Shown: positions 8,310 through 16,228, counted from the stretch's first letter. The stretch is 64,000 nucleotides of DNA from Melastoma dodecandrum (GCA_029817715.1 JARUPY010000292.1:890001-954000), one strand, 5' to 3'. Made by a program: numbers and translations. The notes: generated by a model from the letters alone, not told the origin.

Positions 8310-9491
8310 TCAGCCTGGCTTGCGCTCGCTCAGGAACGTCCCCATCCGCTCCAGCGCCCGGCGGATGTTCTCCGCCGAATTGGCATAGGACAGGCGGATG
8401 TAGCCCTCGCCGTGGACGCCGAAATCCGGGCCGCCGATCACCGCCACGCCCGCCTCTTCGAGCAGCGTCGAGGCCAGGGCCTTGGCCTTCCAGCCCGTCC
8501 GGGAGATGTTCGGGAAGGCGTAGAACGCCCCCTTCGGCGCGATGCACGACACGCCCGGCAGGGCGTTCAAGCCGTCGACCACGATCGCCCGGCGCCGGTC
8601 GAACTCGGCCACCATCTCGCCCACGCAATCCTGCGGCCCGTCGAGCGCCGCGATGCCGGCCCACTGGGTCGCCGCGTTGACGCAGGAATGCGCGTTCACC
8701 GCGAGCTTGCGCGCCGCCTCGTAGAGCGGCTTCGGCCAGACCGACCAGCCGAGCCGCCAGCCGGTCATCGCGTAGGTCTTGGACGCGCCGTCGAGATAGA
8801 CCAGCCGGTCGCGGATTTCTTCGTACGTGAGCAGCGAGTGATGCTGCTCGCCGTCATACGTCATCGTGCCGTAGATTTCGTCCGACAGCACGGCCACGTC
8901 GGGATGGTCGGTCAGCCCTTGCACCAGGGCGTCGATCTCCGCCTTCGGCGTTACGCCGCCGGTGGGGTTGGCGGGGGAATTGACGATCAGCAGGCGGGTC
9001 TTCGGGGTGATCAGCGCCAGGGTCTCGGCCGCCGAGAAGGCAAAGCCGTTCGCCTCGCGGATCGGCACCGGGACCGGCGTTGCGCCCGTGAACTCGATCA
9101 TCGAGCGATAGATCGGGAAGCCGGGATCCGGGTACAGGATTTCTACGCCGGGCGCGCCGAACATCAGGATCGCCATGAACATGGTGACCTTGCCGCCCGG
9201 CACGATCATCACGGAATCCGGCGAGACCGCGACGCCGTGGCGCCGGTGGATGTCGCGGGCCACGGCCTCACGGAGCGGCGGGATGCCCACCGCCGGCGTG
9301 TAGCCGTGGTGACCGTCGCGCAGGGCCTTGATGCCGGCCTCGACCACGTGCGCGGGCGTCGGCATGTCGGGCTGGCCGATGCCGAGATTGATCACGTCGC
9401 GACCCTGGGACGCCAGCGCCTGGGCGCGGGCCAGAACCGCGAAGGCGTTCTCCTCGCCGATCCGCGAGAAGGCCGGAACCACGTGCAGCAT
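8310..9491 (-). CDS. PLP-dependent class I/II aminotransferase (aspartate-type)
   Basis: A 393-residue fold-type I aminotransferase. Visible features are an N-terminal substrate-binding segment INLGIGQPDMPTP, the YTPAVGIPPLREAV region, NSPANPTGG (Asn contacting the PLP ring), the LSDEIYGTMTYDG loop, the cofactor Lys in DGASKTYAMTGWRLGW, and the C-terminal Arg in YIRLSYANS that binds the substrate carboxylate. It is probably an aspartate- or alanine-type transaminase; the exact substrate is unclear. The ATG at 9491 has a good GGAGGG site and matches the family start; an in-frame start at 9821 would run through the upstream small gene. A 63-residue membrane protein gene lies 23 bases upstream on the same strand, probably in the same operon. 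Confidence 0.9.
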   Translation of the reverse strand: MLHVVPAFSRIGEENAFAVLARAQALASQGRDVINLGIGQPDMPTPAHVVEAGIKALRDGHHGYTPAVGIPPLREAVARDIHRRHGVAVSPDSVMIVPGGKVTMFMAILMFGAPGVEILYPDPGFPIYRSMIEFTGATPVPVPIREANGFAFSAAETLALITPKTRLLIVNSPANPTGGVTPKAEIDALVQGLTDHPDVAVLSDEIYGTMTYDGEQHHSLLTYEEIRDRLVYLDGASKTYAMTGWRLGWSVWPKPLYEAARKLAVNAHSCVNAATQWAGIAALDGPQDCVGEMVAEFDRRRAIVVDGLNALPGVSCIAPKGAFYAFPNISRTGWKAKALASTLLEEAGVAVIGGPDFGVHGEGYIRLSYANSAENIRRALERMGTFLSERKPG

Positions 9492-9514
9492 CGCGCCCTC
9501 CGCGGGAGGAAAGG

Positions 9515-9706
9515 TCAGGGCTTCGTGCGCTCGCCGAGCTTCATGGCGGCGAACGACATGCCCACCGCGATCAGGCCCAGGATCACGAAGGTCTTCACCG
9601 AGGCGTAGAACAGGGCCGGCTCGATGCCCGTGTCGGTGTAGAGCACGAGGCCGATCGCCGAGAGCGGCAGTAGGAGCAGGATGAAGAGGGGAACGAGCGG
9701 GTTCAT
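9515..9706 (-). CDS. Small two-helix membrane protein
   Basis: A 63-residue protein with two hydrophobic helices (PLVPLFILLLLPLSAIGLVLY, about 3-23, and SVKTFVILGLIAVGMSFAAM, about 36-55) and a short basic tail (KLGERTKP). I do not recognise a family. The gene lies upstream of the aminotransferase on the same strand with a 23-base gap, so it is probably the first gene of that operon. The start at 9706 begins the hydrophobic sequence; longer in-frame starts add Arg-rich sequence. Confidence 0.65.
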   Translation of the reverse strand: MNPLVPLFILLLLPLSAIGLVLYTDTGIEPALFYASVKTFVILGLIAVGMSFAAMKLGERTKP

Positions 9707-9882
9707 GTTCGGCACTCGGATCCGGCGCGCGGCGGGCCGCGGCCCGTGGGACGTGCGCCTGCATAGCACCGTGCCGCAAAGGTTGGGACCCCGCAGGTTG
9801 CAGTTTTTCGCCGGATCGCACGGCCGCTCACCGATACGCAATCATTTGGCGCGAGACTGCTTTTCCGGGAGGGTAGACAGAT

Positions 9883-10188
9883 ATGCGCCGAACATCGGTC
9901 ACGTGGGGAGGCAAGGATGCCGCCCTCTCAAGTAACGGCCCGGCCAGCATCGACAGGCTGGCGACGCATATCGGCCAGCTCCTGCGGCATCCTGCCTATC
10001 GGCGCGAGAGCGTCGTGAGCCCCTTGCTGCGGCGCCATCTCCCCTTCGATGCCGGTTACGCCTGGAACGGCGAGGCGGCCCTGCGCACGCGCCTCGCCGC
10101 ATCCGCCCTCGACGAGGCGAGCATCGACCATCTCATCCGGAACGTGCAGGCTGAAATTACCCGCCTGCGCCAGCCGAGCGACGCTTAG
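9883..10188 (+). CDS. Hypothetical protein, 101 residues
   Basis: No family recognised. The protein is soluble and Arg/Leu-rich, with probable helices around IDRLATHIGQLLRH and DEASIDHLIRNVQAEITRL. A GGGAGGG ribosome site lies about ten bases before the ATG. The region is flanked by convergent and divergent genes with no better alternative frame. The bidirectional hairpin at 10246 follows it. Confidence 0.5.
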   Translation: MRRTSVTWGGKDAALSSNGPASIDRLATHIGQLLRHPAYRRESVVSPLLRRHLPFDAGYAWNGEAALRTRLAASALDEASIDHLIRNVQAEITRLRQPSDA

Positions 10189-10245
10189 GGCGCTCAGCGC
10201 CGAAGCGGGCACCGGTGCGGCGCAGAGCGTCGGACCAAAGGCTCG

Positions 10246-10282
10246 GCGCCGTGTCGGATCGCACCGCGATTGGACACGGCGC
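10246..10282. terminator. Bidirectional hairpin between convergent genes
   Basis: A perfect 10-bp inverted repeat, GCGCCGTGTC and GACACGGCGC, with a 17-base loop sits between the end of the + strand hypothetical gene (10188) and the end of the - strand kinase gene (10309). The position suggests a shared terminator. Confidence 0.6.
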
Positions 10283-10308
10283 GCGCCGGAGCGGTGCGGC
10301 GCCCGCCC

Positions 10309-11703
10309 TCAGGCGGGCACCCGCACCGTGGCCCGCAGGCCGCCGAGCGGGCTGTCCTGCAGCGTGATGTCGCCGCCATGGGCGCGGGCAATGTCGCGCG
10401 CAATCGCGAGCCCCAATCCGGAGCCGCCGGCATCCTGGCGGGCGTCGTCGAGCCGCACGAACGGCTTGAACACCGCCTCGCGGCTCTCGGCCGGGATGCC
10501 GGGCCCGTCATCGTCGATCGAGACGTAGAACGCCCGGGCCTCTAGCCGGCCGGAGATCGCCACCGTCTCGCCGTAGCGGGCGGCGTTGGAGGCGAGATTG
10601 AACAGGCAGCGCCGGAAGGCGTCCGGGCGCACGGTGATCTCCGGCGCGCCCACGAGATCCACCGCTGCGACATGGGCGCCGAGGCGCTCGACGTCGGTGC
10701 GCAGATCCTCCAGCAGGGCCCGCATGTCCGTGGCGGCGGCGGGCTCGGCCGAATCGCCCCGCGCGAAGGCGAGGTAGCCCTCCAGCATCCGGCTCATCTC
10801 GTCGACGTCGCGGCTGAGATCCTCGATTTCGTCGGTCCGCTCGATCAGCGCCAGGGACAGGCGGAAGCGGGTCAGGATGGTGCGCAGGTCGTGGCTGACG
10901 CCGTTCAGCATCGCGGTGCGCTGCTCCATGGCCCGCTCAATGCGCCGCTTCATCTCGATGAAAGCGTGACCGGCCTGCCGCACCTCGCGGGCACCGCGCG
11001 GTCGGAATTCGATCTCCCGGCCCTTGCCGAACCCCTCCGCCACGGCGGCGAGCCGCAGGATCGGCTTGATCTGGTTGCGCAGGAACAGGATCGCGACACC
11101 GAGCAGCACCAGCGAGGAGCCGATCATCCAGACCAGGAAGATGTGCGAGTTCGACGCGTAGGCCTGGCTGCGCCGGGCGGTGATGCGCATCACCCCGTCG
11201 GGGATCGCCACCCGGATCTCGATCAGGTTCGAGCGGCCGACCGTGTCGATCCAGAAGGGCCGGCGGATCTGGCGCTGGATCTCGTCCGAGAGGGCCTCGT
11301 CGAGGATCGAGAAGAACGGCCGCGGCCCCGGCGGCGGCAGCTTGGCGCCCTTGAGGATGTCGAGGTCGAGGTTCAGGCGCTCGCCCGCGATGCGCGAGAG
11401 GGTGTCGGCGTCCTTGTCCTGCGGGTAGCTCTCGTAGATGTCGATCAGCGCGGCGACGTCGGCGGTCACGGCGGCCGAGAGGCGCTTGGTCACGAGCTGC
11501 CAGTGCCGCTCCATGAAGGTGTAGGCGATCACCGACTGGAGCAGCACCACGGGCGCGATGATGATGATCAGCGAGCGGGCGTAGAGCCCCTTCGGCAGCG
11601 CATCGCCGATCGCCCGGCTGATCCGCTTCCACAGCCGCCGCGGCGCCGAGCGGGGCGGATCCGTCCGGAGCGCCCGGGCCAGGGCAGGATCGGGGGCGTT
11701 CAT
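10309..11703 (-). CDS. EnvZ-like sensor histidine kinase, no regulator adjacent
   Basis: A 464-residue membrane kinase. Membrane segments lie at about 44-63 (SLIIIIAPVVLLQSVIAYTF) and 187-208 (IFLVWMIGSSLVLLGVAILFL), enclosing a periplasmic domain of about 120 residues. HAMP follows, then the H-box GVSHDLRTILTRFRLSL with His271, the N-box NLASNAARYGE, and G-boxes DDDGPGIP and GSGLGLAIARDI. This matches the EnvZ group of the OmpR system, with Ile where many members have Pro after HDLRT. Neither neighbour is a response regulator, so the partner is elsewhere. The gene is read away from the divergent molybdenum-cofactor operon at 12140. Confidence 0.93.
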   Translation of the reverse strand: MNAPDPALARALRTDPPRSAPRRLWKRISRAIGDALPKGLYARSLIIIIAPVVLLQSVIAYTFMERHWQLVTKRLSAAVTADVAALIDIYESYPQDKDADTLSRIAGERLNLDLDILKGAKLPPPGPRPFFSILDEALSDEIQRQIRRPFWIDTVGRSNLIEIRVAIPDGVMRITARRSQAYASNSHIFLVWMIGSSLVLLGVAILFLRNQIKPILRLAAVAEGFGKGREIEFRPRGAREVRQAGHAFIEMKRRIERAMEQRTAMLNGVSHDLRTILTRFRLSLALIERTDEIEDLSRDVDEMSRMLEGYLAFARGDSAEPAAATDMRALLEDLRTDVERLGAHVAAVDLVGAPEITVRPDAFRRCLFNLASNAARYGETVAISGRLEARAFYVSIDDDGPGIPAESREAVFKPFVRLDDARQDAGGSGLGLAIARDIARAHGGDITLQDSPLGGLRATVRVPA

Positions 11704-11835
11704 GGGACGGCTGACCCGCGCCGATCCGGCCCGCGGGAGCGGCGGCAGATCGATGGGCGAGGGGGCCGTTCGTCGTAGGGCGGCATGGTCCGAGCGGGTG
11801 CGGATGCCGTTCCGTTATCGCATCGCGCCTCGGAT

Positions 11836-11887
11836 CGGCCAAGGCAGCCGGCCAAGGCAGGCGGTCGAGGCAGGCGGTCGAGGCGCG
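11836..11887. repeat. Four tandem 13-base repeats upstream of the kinase gene
   Basis: Four units of 13 bases in a row: CGGCCAAGGCAGC, CGGCCAAGGCAGG, CGGTCGAGGCAGG, CGGTCGAGGCGCG. Units 1-2 and units 3-4 form two sub-types. They lie in the 436-base divergent non-coding region between the kinase start (11703) and the xdhC-like gene (12140). This could be simple slippage or an array of regulator sites. Confidence 0.6.
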
Positions 11888-11941
11888 ACGCAGCCGCCGA
11901 TCGCGGCGCGGTCTAGCCCCACGGTGATCGTTGCCGCCCCC

Positions 11942-12031
11942 CGTCCTTGCGAGCCCAGCGCAGCAAACCAGAGGCGCCACACTCGCCGAACTCGCGCTGC
12001 CCTGAGTTGCTTGGCTGCGCTCGCAAAGTCG
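11942..12031. repeat. Palindromic intergenic element (family A, copy 1)
   Basis: The left arm CTTGCGAGCCCAGCGCAGCA and the right arm TTGCTTGGCTGCGCTCGCAA are imperfect inverted repeats around a centre containing GGCGCCAC. Further copies are at 30535-30624 and 62372-62452. With the 13-base tandem repeats this accounts for the notable content of the 11704-12139 gap; I see no gene there. Confidence 0.65.
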
Positions 12032-12139
12032 CAACAGCCGGTGAGGGACTCCTTACGTCGCTCGCCGCCTTGCACCGCGCCGTCCGGGCCATACCTGTAG
12101 GGCGCGGGGGGCGCCCGCCGGCCGAAGGTCCTCGAGGCC

Positions 12140-12463
12140 ATGCTCAGCACCGACACAGACATCCTGGCCGCCGCCGAATCCTGGCGGCGCGACGGCCGCG
12201 CCGTGGCGCTGGCCACCGTCATCGAGACCTGGGGCTCCGCACCACGGCCCGTGGGCAGCCACCTCGTGGTGGATGGGGACGGCAATTTCCTCGGCTCCGT
12301 CTCGGGGGGCTGCGTCGAGGGCGCGGTGATCACCGAGGCGATCGAGGTGATCGAGGCCGGGGCGCCGCGCGTCCTCGAATTCGGCGTCGCCGACGAGACC
12401 GCGTGGCGGGCCGGCCTGTCCTGCGGCGGGCGAATCCGGGTCTTCGTCGAGCGGGTCGACTGA
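12140..12463 (+). CDS. XdhC/CoxI-family protein, N-terminal domain as a separate gene
   Basis: A 107-residue protein made up of the XdhC/CoxI domain only: ALATVIETWGSAPRPVGSHL, then GNFLGSVSGGCVEGAVI, with the conserved Cys in SGGC near residue 58. Family members bind the molybdenum cofactor and deliver or sulfurate it for xanthine-dehydrogenase-type and CO-dehydrogenase-type enzymes. In many bacteria this domain is fused to a Rossmann domain; here that second domain is the next gene, overlapping by one base (TGATG). It is the first gene of a four-gene Mo-cofactor operon. Confidence 0.88.
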   Translation: MLSTDTDILAAAESWRRDGRAVALATVIETWGSAPRPVGSHLVVDGDGNFLGSVSGGCVEGAVITEAIEVIEAGAPRVLEFGVADETAWRAGLSCGGRIRVFVERVD

Positions 12464-13164
12464 TGCGTGCCGATCTCCTGGCGGAGCTCAACGCCGAGCG
12501 GGCCGCGCGCCGGGCCGCCATCCTGGTCACCGCCATCGCCGACGGCAGCCAGCGCCTCGTGCGCGAGCCCGAGATCCCCGCCGATCCCCTCGGCGATGTG
12601 CTGGGGAGACATCTCGCTTCCGCCCGGAGCGGTCTCGTGGAGGCTGGCGGCCGGACGCTGTTCCTCACCGTGCAGGTGCCGCCGGTGCGGCTCGTGGTGA
12701 TCGGCGCCGTCCACATCTCCCAGGCCCTGGCGCCGATGGCCGCGGGGCTCGATCTCGCGCTGACGGTGATCGACCCGCGCACCGCCTTCGCGACGCCCGA
12801 GCGCTTCCCGGGCGTCGAACTCGTGGCGGAATGGCCGGATGCCGTCCTGGGCACCCGCGTGCCGCCCCTCGACCGCTACTGCGCGCTCGCCGCCCTGACC
12901 CACGACCCGAAGATCGACGATCCGGCGCTGAAGGCGGCGCTCGCCGCGGACTGCTTTTATGTCGGTGCCCTCGGCTCCCGGAAGACGCATGCGGCCCGCG
13001 TCGCCCGGCTCACCGAGGCCGGCTTCACCCCTGAGCAGATCGGCCGGATCCGCGCCCCGATCGGGCTGCCCATCGGGGCCGTGAGTCCCGCCGAGATCGC
13101 CCTCGCCGTGCTCGGCGAGGTCGTGGCCGCCCTGCGCCGCGTGCCGCGTCCGGAGGCGGCGTGA
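12463..13164 (+). CDS. XdhC Rossmann-domain protein, second half of the split XdhC
   Basis: A 233-residue protein corresponding to the C-terminal XdhC Rossmann domain. An N-terminal XdhC-like stretch of about 75 residues is followed by LVVIGAVHISQALAPMA (nucleotide-binding loop with Ala where Gly is common), VIDPRTAFATPERFPG, the LTHDPKIDDPAL motif, and FYVGALGSRKTHAARVARL, all hallmarks of the family. It starts at the ATG overlapping the previous stop. Its own stop overlaps the GTG start of the next gene. It presumably acts with the 12140 protein in maturing a molybdenum hydroxylase encoded elsewhere. Confidence 0.88.
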   Translation: MRADLLAELNAERAARRAAILVTAIADGSQRLVREPEIPADPLGDVLGRHLASARSGLVEAGGRTLFLTVQVPPVRLVVIGAVHISQALAPMAAGLDLALTVIDPRTAFATPERFPGVELVAEWPDAVLGTRVPPLDRYCALAALTHDPKIDDPALKAALAADCFYVGALGSRKTHAARVARLTEAGFTPEQIGRIRAPIGLPIGAVSPAEIALAVLGEVVAALRRVPRPEAA

Positions 13165-14258
13165 GGTTCGGCCCCGTCCCGGTCGCCGAGGCGGCCGGGC
13201 TGATCAGCGCCCACACGGTCCGATGCGCGGGCCTCACCCTGCGCAAGGGCGCGGTGATCGAGCGCGCCGTGGCGGGCGATCTCGCGCGCTCCGGCCTCGC
13301 CGAGATCGTGACGGCCGCCCTCGAACCGGGCGATGTCGGGGAGGACGCGGCCGCCGCGCGCCTGGCCGGCCATCTGGCGGGTGCGAACCTGCGGGTGGAG
13401 ACGCCCTTCACCGGACGCTGCAACCTCTTCGCCGAGCGTGCGGGCGTCCTGACCCTGGACCCGGCCCGGATCGACGCCGCGAACGCGGTCGACGAGGCCG
13501 TGACGGTGGCGACGCTCCCCCGGTTCAAGCCGGTCGTGGCGGGCGAGATGGTGGCGACCGTCAAGATCATCCCCTACGCGGTGCCGGGACCGGTGCTGAA
13601 CCGCGCCTGCGCGGCGGCCGGGGGCGGCGCGCTCGCGGTGGCGCCCTATCGCCGCCGCCGGGTGGGCGTGGTCTCGACCCGGCTGCCGAGCCTCAAGGAG
13701 GCGACGATCGACAAGACCCTCCGGGTGCTGGCCGAGCGCCTCGCGCCGACCGGCGCCGAGATCGTCACAGACATCCGGGTGGCGCACGGGGACGCGGCCG
13801 TCGCCGAGGCCCTCTCGAGCGCGATCGACGGCGCCGGGGCGGATCTGGTGGTGGTGTTCGGCGCCTCGGCCATTGCCGACCGGCGCGACGTCATCCCGAC
13901 CGGGATCGAGGCCGCCGGCGGTCGGGTCGCGCATCTCGGGATGCCGGTCGATCCCGGCAACCTGCTGCTGGTGGGAAGCCGCGGCGACATTCCTGTGATC
14001 GGCGCCCCGGGCTGCGCGCGCTCGCCGAAGGAGAACGGCTTCGACTGGATCCTGCAGCGCCTGCTGGCCGATCTGACCGTGACCCGGGCCGACATCGTCG
14101 CGCTGGGTGTCGGCGGCCTGCTCATGGAGATCGTCTCCCGGCCGCAGCCCCGGGCCGGCGGCGAGACCGCCGACGAGGATTTGGACGAGAAGGGCTTGGA
14201 CGAAAAGGGCTTGGACAAGAAGGGCTTGGACGACGAGGATCCCGGCGCGGATGCGTGA
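13161..14258 (+). CDS. Molybdopterin-binding (MoCF-biosynthesis-like) protein with LDEKG repeats at its end
   Basis: A 365-residue protein with a GTG start overlapping the upstream TGA. Residues 1-165 resemble the N-terminal part seen in CoxI-linked molybdopterin-binding proteins (VRCAGLTLRKGAVIERAVAG). Residues 170-330 look like a MogA/MoeA-type molybdopterin-binding domain (VGVVSTRLPSLKEATID, then DLVVVFGASAIADRRDVIP, GDIPVIGAPGCARSPKENGF). The last 28 residues are unusual: a charged tail built from LDEKG-type pentads, encoded by a 15-base tandem repeat. The function is inferred as cofactor handling for a molybdenum enzyme. It overlaps the start of the MocA-like gene by eight bases. Confidence 0.8.
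   Translation: MRFGPVPVAEAAGLISAHTVRCAGLTLRKGAVIERAVAGDLARSGLAEIVTAALEPGDVGEDAAAARLAGHLAGANLRVETPFTGRCNLFAERAGVLTLDPARIDAANAVDEAVTVATLPRFKPVVAGEMVATVKIIPYAVPGPVLNRACAAAGGGALAVAPYRRRRVGVVSTRLPSLKEATIDKTLRVLAERLAPTGAEIVTDIRVAHGDAAVAEALSSAIDGAGADLVVVFGASAIADRRDVIPTGIEAAGGRVAHLGMPVDPGNLLLVGSRGDIPVIGAPGCARSPKENGFDWILQRLLADLTVTRADIVALGVGGLLMEIVSRPQPRAGGETADEDLDEKGLDEKGLDKKGLDDEDPGADA
14181..14237 (+). repeat. 15-base tandem repeat within the molybdopterin-binding protein gene
   Basis: Three near-identical 15-base units at 14181, 14196 and 14211 (first TTGGACGAGAAGGGC, then variants with one or two changes) are followed by a partial unit TTGGACGACGAG. Each codes L-D-(E/K)-K-G in frame, so copy-number change would only lengthen or shorten the tail. 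Confidence 0.85.
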
Positions 14259-14850
14259 GGTCGGCACGGTCCTGCTGGCCGCCGGCCTCGGCAGCCGGTT
14301 CGGTCCGGAGCCGAAGCTGCTCGCGCGCCTCGACGGGAAGCCCCTGGTGCGCCACGCCGCGGAGGCTGCACTCCGCGCCGGCCCCCGTCCGGTGGTGGTC
14401 GTGCTCGGGGCGCACGCGGAGGCGGTTCATGCGGCGCTCGACGGGCTGGACCTGATCCGCGTCGCGAATCCGGGATACCGAAACGGCCTCGCCGCGTCGC
14501 TGAAGGCCGGCTTGGCGGCGCTGCCGTCCGCCTGCGCGGGGGCCGTGGTGATGCTGGGTGACATGCCGCGGGTGACGGCCGTCCATATCGACCGCCTCGC
14601 CGCGGCCTTCTCGGGCGCCGCGACCGAGCCGGCCGCCGTGATCCCCGTTCAGGCGGGACGGCGCGGCAACCCTGTCCTCCTCAACCTCCGCCGGCTCGCT
14701 CCCGACATCGCGCGTCTGAGCGGCGATCACGGCGCCGGGCCGCTCCTGAAGGGGCGTTCCGATGTGCTGGAGATCCCGGGCGACGCCGCCACCGGCCTCG
14801 ACATCGACACGCCGTCGGGCCTCGCCGCCCTACAGGCGGAGCGCTCGTGA
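14251..14850 (+). CDS. mocA: Molybdenum cofactor cytidylyltransferase-like protein (MocA family)
   Basis: A 199-residue nucleotidyltransferase. The N-terminus GTVLLAAGLGSRFGPEPKLLARLDGKPL is the NTP-binding signature with the conserved Lys, and VVMLGDMPRVTAVHIDRL contains the metal-binding Asp region of the MobA/MocA fold. The family transfers CMP (MocA) or GMP (MobA) to molybdopterin; linkage to XdhC-type genes favours the MocA activity used for xanthine-dehydrogenase-class enzymes. The ATG at 14251 lies inside the end of the previous gene; a longer in-frame start at 14107 would read through the repeat region in another frame and is not credible. Confidence 0.88.
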   Translation: MREVGTVLLAAGLGSRFGPEPKLLARLDGKPLVRHAAEAALRAGPRPVVVVLGAHAEAVHAALDGLDLIRVANPGYRNGLAASLKAGLAALPSACAGAVVMLGDMPRVTAVHIDRLAAAFSGAATEPAAVIPVQAGRRGNPVLLNLRRLAPDIARLSGDHGAGPLLKGRSDVLEIPGDAATGLDIDTPSGLAALQAERS

Positions 14851-14860
14851 TCGGGCACGC

Positions 14861-15034
14861 TCAAGGCCGCCCGTCGCCGTGCCTGCGCGCCGTCCGCGCC
14901 TCGTCACGGCAACGGTCGGAACAGTAGCGCACCTCGTCCCAGACGCGCTCCCACTTCTTCCGCCACGCGAACGGTCGGCCGCACTGCGCGCAGATCTTCT
15001 GCGGAAGGTCGCCCTTGCGGCGCATGCGCGGCAT
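14861..15034 (-). CDS. Small DUF2256-type zinc-ribbon-like protein
   Basis: A 57-residue gene. Translation of the minus strand gives [19 protein letters not shown] followed by [20 protein letters not shown] and [18 protein letters not shown]. The core (LPxKxCxxCGRPFxWRKKW, then W, YCSxxCR) is the DUF2256 pattern, with four Cys arranged as a likely zinc ribbon (CxxC and CxxxC). The function is unknown. A GGAG lies about seven bases before the first ATG; a second ATG three codons on is possible. It lies 24 bases downstream of the OpgC-like gene on the same strand, so the two are probably co-transcribed. Confidence 0.82.
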   Translation of the reverse strand: MPRMRRKGDLPQKICAQCGRPFAWRKKWERVWDEVRYCSDRCRDEARTARRHGDGRP

Positions 15035-15058
15035 CCGCCGACTCCATCCTTCGGCCGG

Positions 15059-16228
15059 TCACGAGCGGCCGGATATCGACGCCGCCGGCCGCTTGAGGCG
15101 CGCATCCTGCCAGTGGGCGAGACCCAGCATGACGGCGATCCCGCCGAGGTTGACGGCGATCTGCAGCGGCCATGTGGCGTCGAAGGTCCGATAGAGGATG
15201 CGGCCGATGAGCGCCGCCAGACAGCCGGCCGCGAAGATCTCCAGCGAGTGGCGGCCGCAGGCATCGATCAGCCGGAGCGCGCGCCAGCGGCAGAGGCGTG
15301 CCACCGCCGGGGCGCTGAACAGCAGATAGGTCAGCGCGAGGATGTCGAGCAGGCGCAAGGGGCCGACATGGCCCTTGTCCGGCGCCTCGATCGCCAGCGG
15401 CCGGAGATCCGGCAGGCCCCAGTCCGACCCGGACCCGCCCTGGAGTAGCGCGAAGGCCAAGTAGGCCCAGGCGGCCGCCACGGCCCAGCCCCGCCAGGGC
15501 AGGAACCCGTCTCCCGCACGGACCGCTACCGCGAGGGCGGCCCCGATCACGAACAGGAACTGCCACGCGAACGGGTTGAAGTACCACCCGTCATCGACCG
15601 CGGCGGCGTTCGGCAGGTTGAGCTGATGATCGACGTTGGCGGCGAGCCAGACGGTGCCGGAGAGCGCCAGCACGCCCCAGACGCCGTGCCGCATCCCGAC
15701 ATAGACGAGCGGGAACAGGGCGAGCAGCAGGATGTAGAGCGGCAGGATGTCGATATAATTCGGTAGCGCATTCAACGCGAGCCCCCGCACGAGGCCGGAC
15801 AGCAGCCCCATCTGCAGCAGCGGCGCCACCCCGAAGCGCGGCACGAGCCCGGTGAGATCCATCCAGATCCGGACGATGATCAGCGTGGCGAACAGCAGCC
15901 CGGCCTGGAACAGGTAGATGCGCAGGCAGCGCCGGGCGATACGCACCAGGGCGGTCCGAGCCCCGGCCCGGCGGAACAGGCCCCCATACGCAATCATCGA
16001 AGAGTAGCCGGCCAGCAGCACGAAGATCTCGGCCGCGTCCGAGAAGCCGAAATTGTGCAGCGTGACCAGGGCCGGGGCGTTGCGCGGAATGTGGTCGACG
16101 AAGATCGTGAGCAGCGCGAGCCCGCGCAGCACGTCGACCCGTGCGTCCCGGAGCGGCTTGGCAGGCCGCGGCTCGGAGGCCGGCTGACTGGCGGCCGCGG
16201 GCCGTTCAAGTTCATCGGTGGTCGCCAC
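15059..16228 (-). CDS. opgC: OpgC-domain integral membrane acyltransferase
   Basis: A 389-residue membrane protein with about ten hydrophobic segments after a 25-residue cytoplasmic start. The first conserved block, ARVDVLRGLALLTIFVDHIP with the acidic DH pair, then NFGFSDAAEIFVLLAGYSS, is characteristic of OpgC proteins. These add succinyl groups to osmoregulated periplasmic glucans from the cytoplasmic side. Other hydrophobic blocks include ILPLYILLLALFPLVYVGMR and FLFVIGAALAVAV. The exact acyl donor and acceptor are inferred from the family. The divergent spacer to the epimerase gene at 16472 is 243 bases and holds no gene that I can see. Confidence 0.87.
   Translation of the reverse strand: MATTDELERPAAASQPASEPRPAKPLRDARVDVLRGLALLTIFVDHIPRNAPALVTLHNFGFSDAAEIFVLLAGYSSMIAYGGLFRRAGARTALVRIARRCLRIYLFQAGLLFATLIIVRIWMDLTGLVPRFGVAPLLQMGLLSGLVRGLALNALPNYIDILPLYILLLALFPLVYVGMRHGVWGVLALSGTVWLAANVDHQLNLPNAAAVDDGWYFNPFAWQFLFVIGAALAVAVRAGDGFLPWRGWAVAAAWAYLAFALLQGGSGSDWGLPDLRPLAIEAPDKGHVGPLRLLDILALTYLLFSAPAVARLCRWRALRLIDACGRHSLEIFAAGCLAALIGRILYRTFDATWPLQIAVNLGGIAVMLGLAHWQDARLKRPAASISGRS

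Noticed and set aside
13161..14258. Considered as MoeA
   Set aside because: It has a molybdopterin-binding-like domain, but the typical MoeA length and domain order are not seen; the CoxI-linked context fits better.
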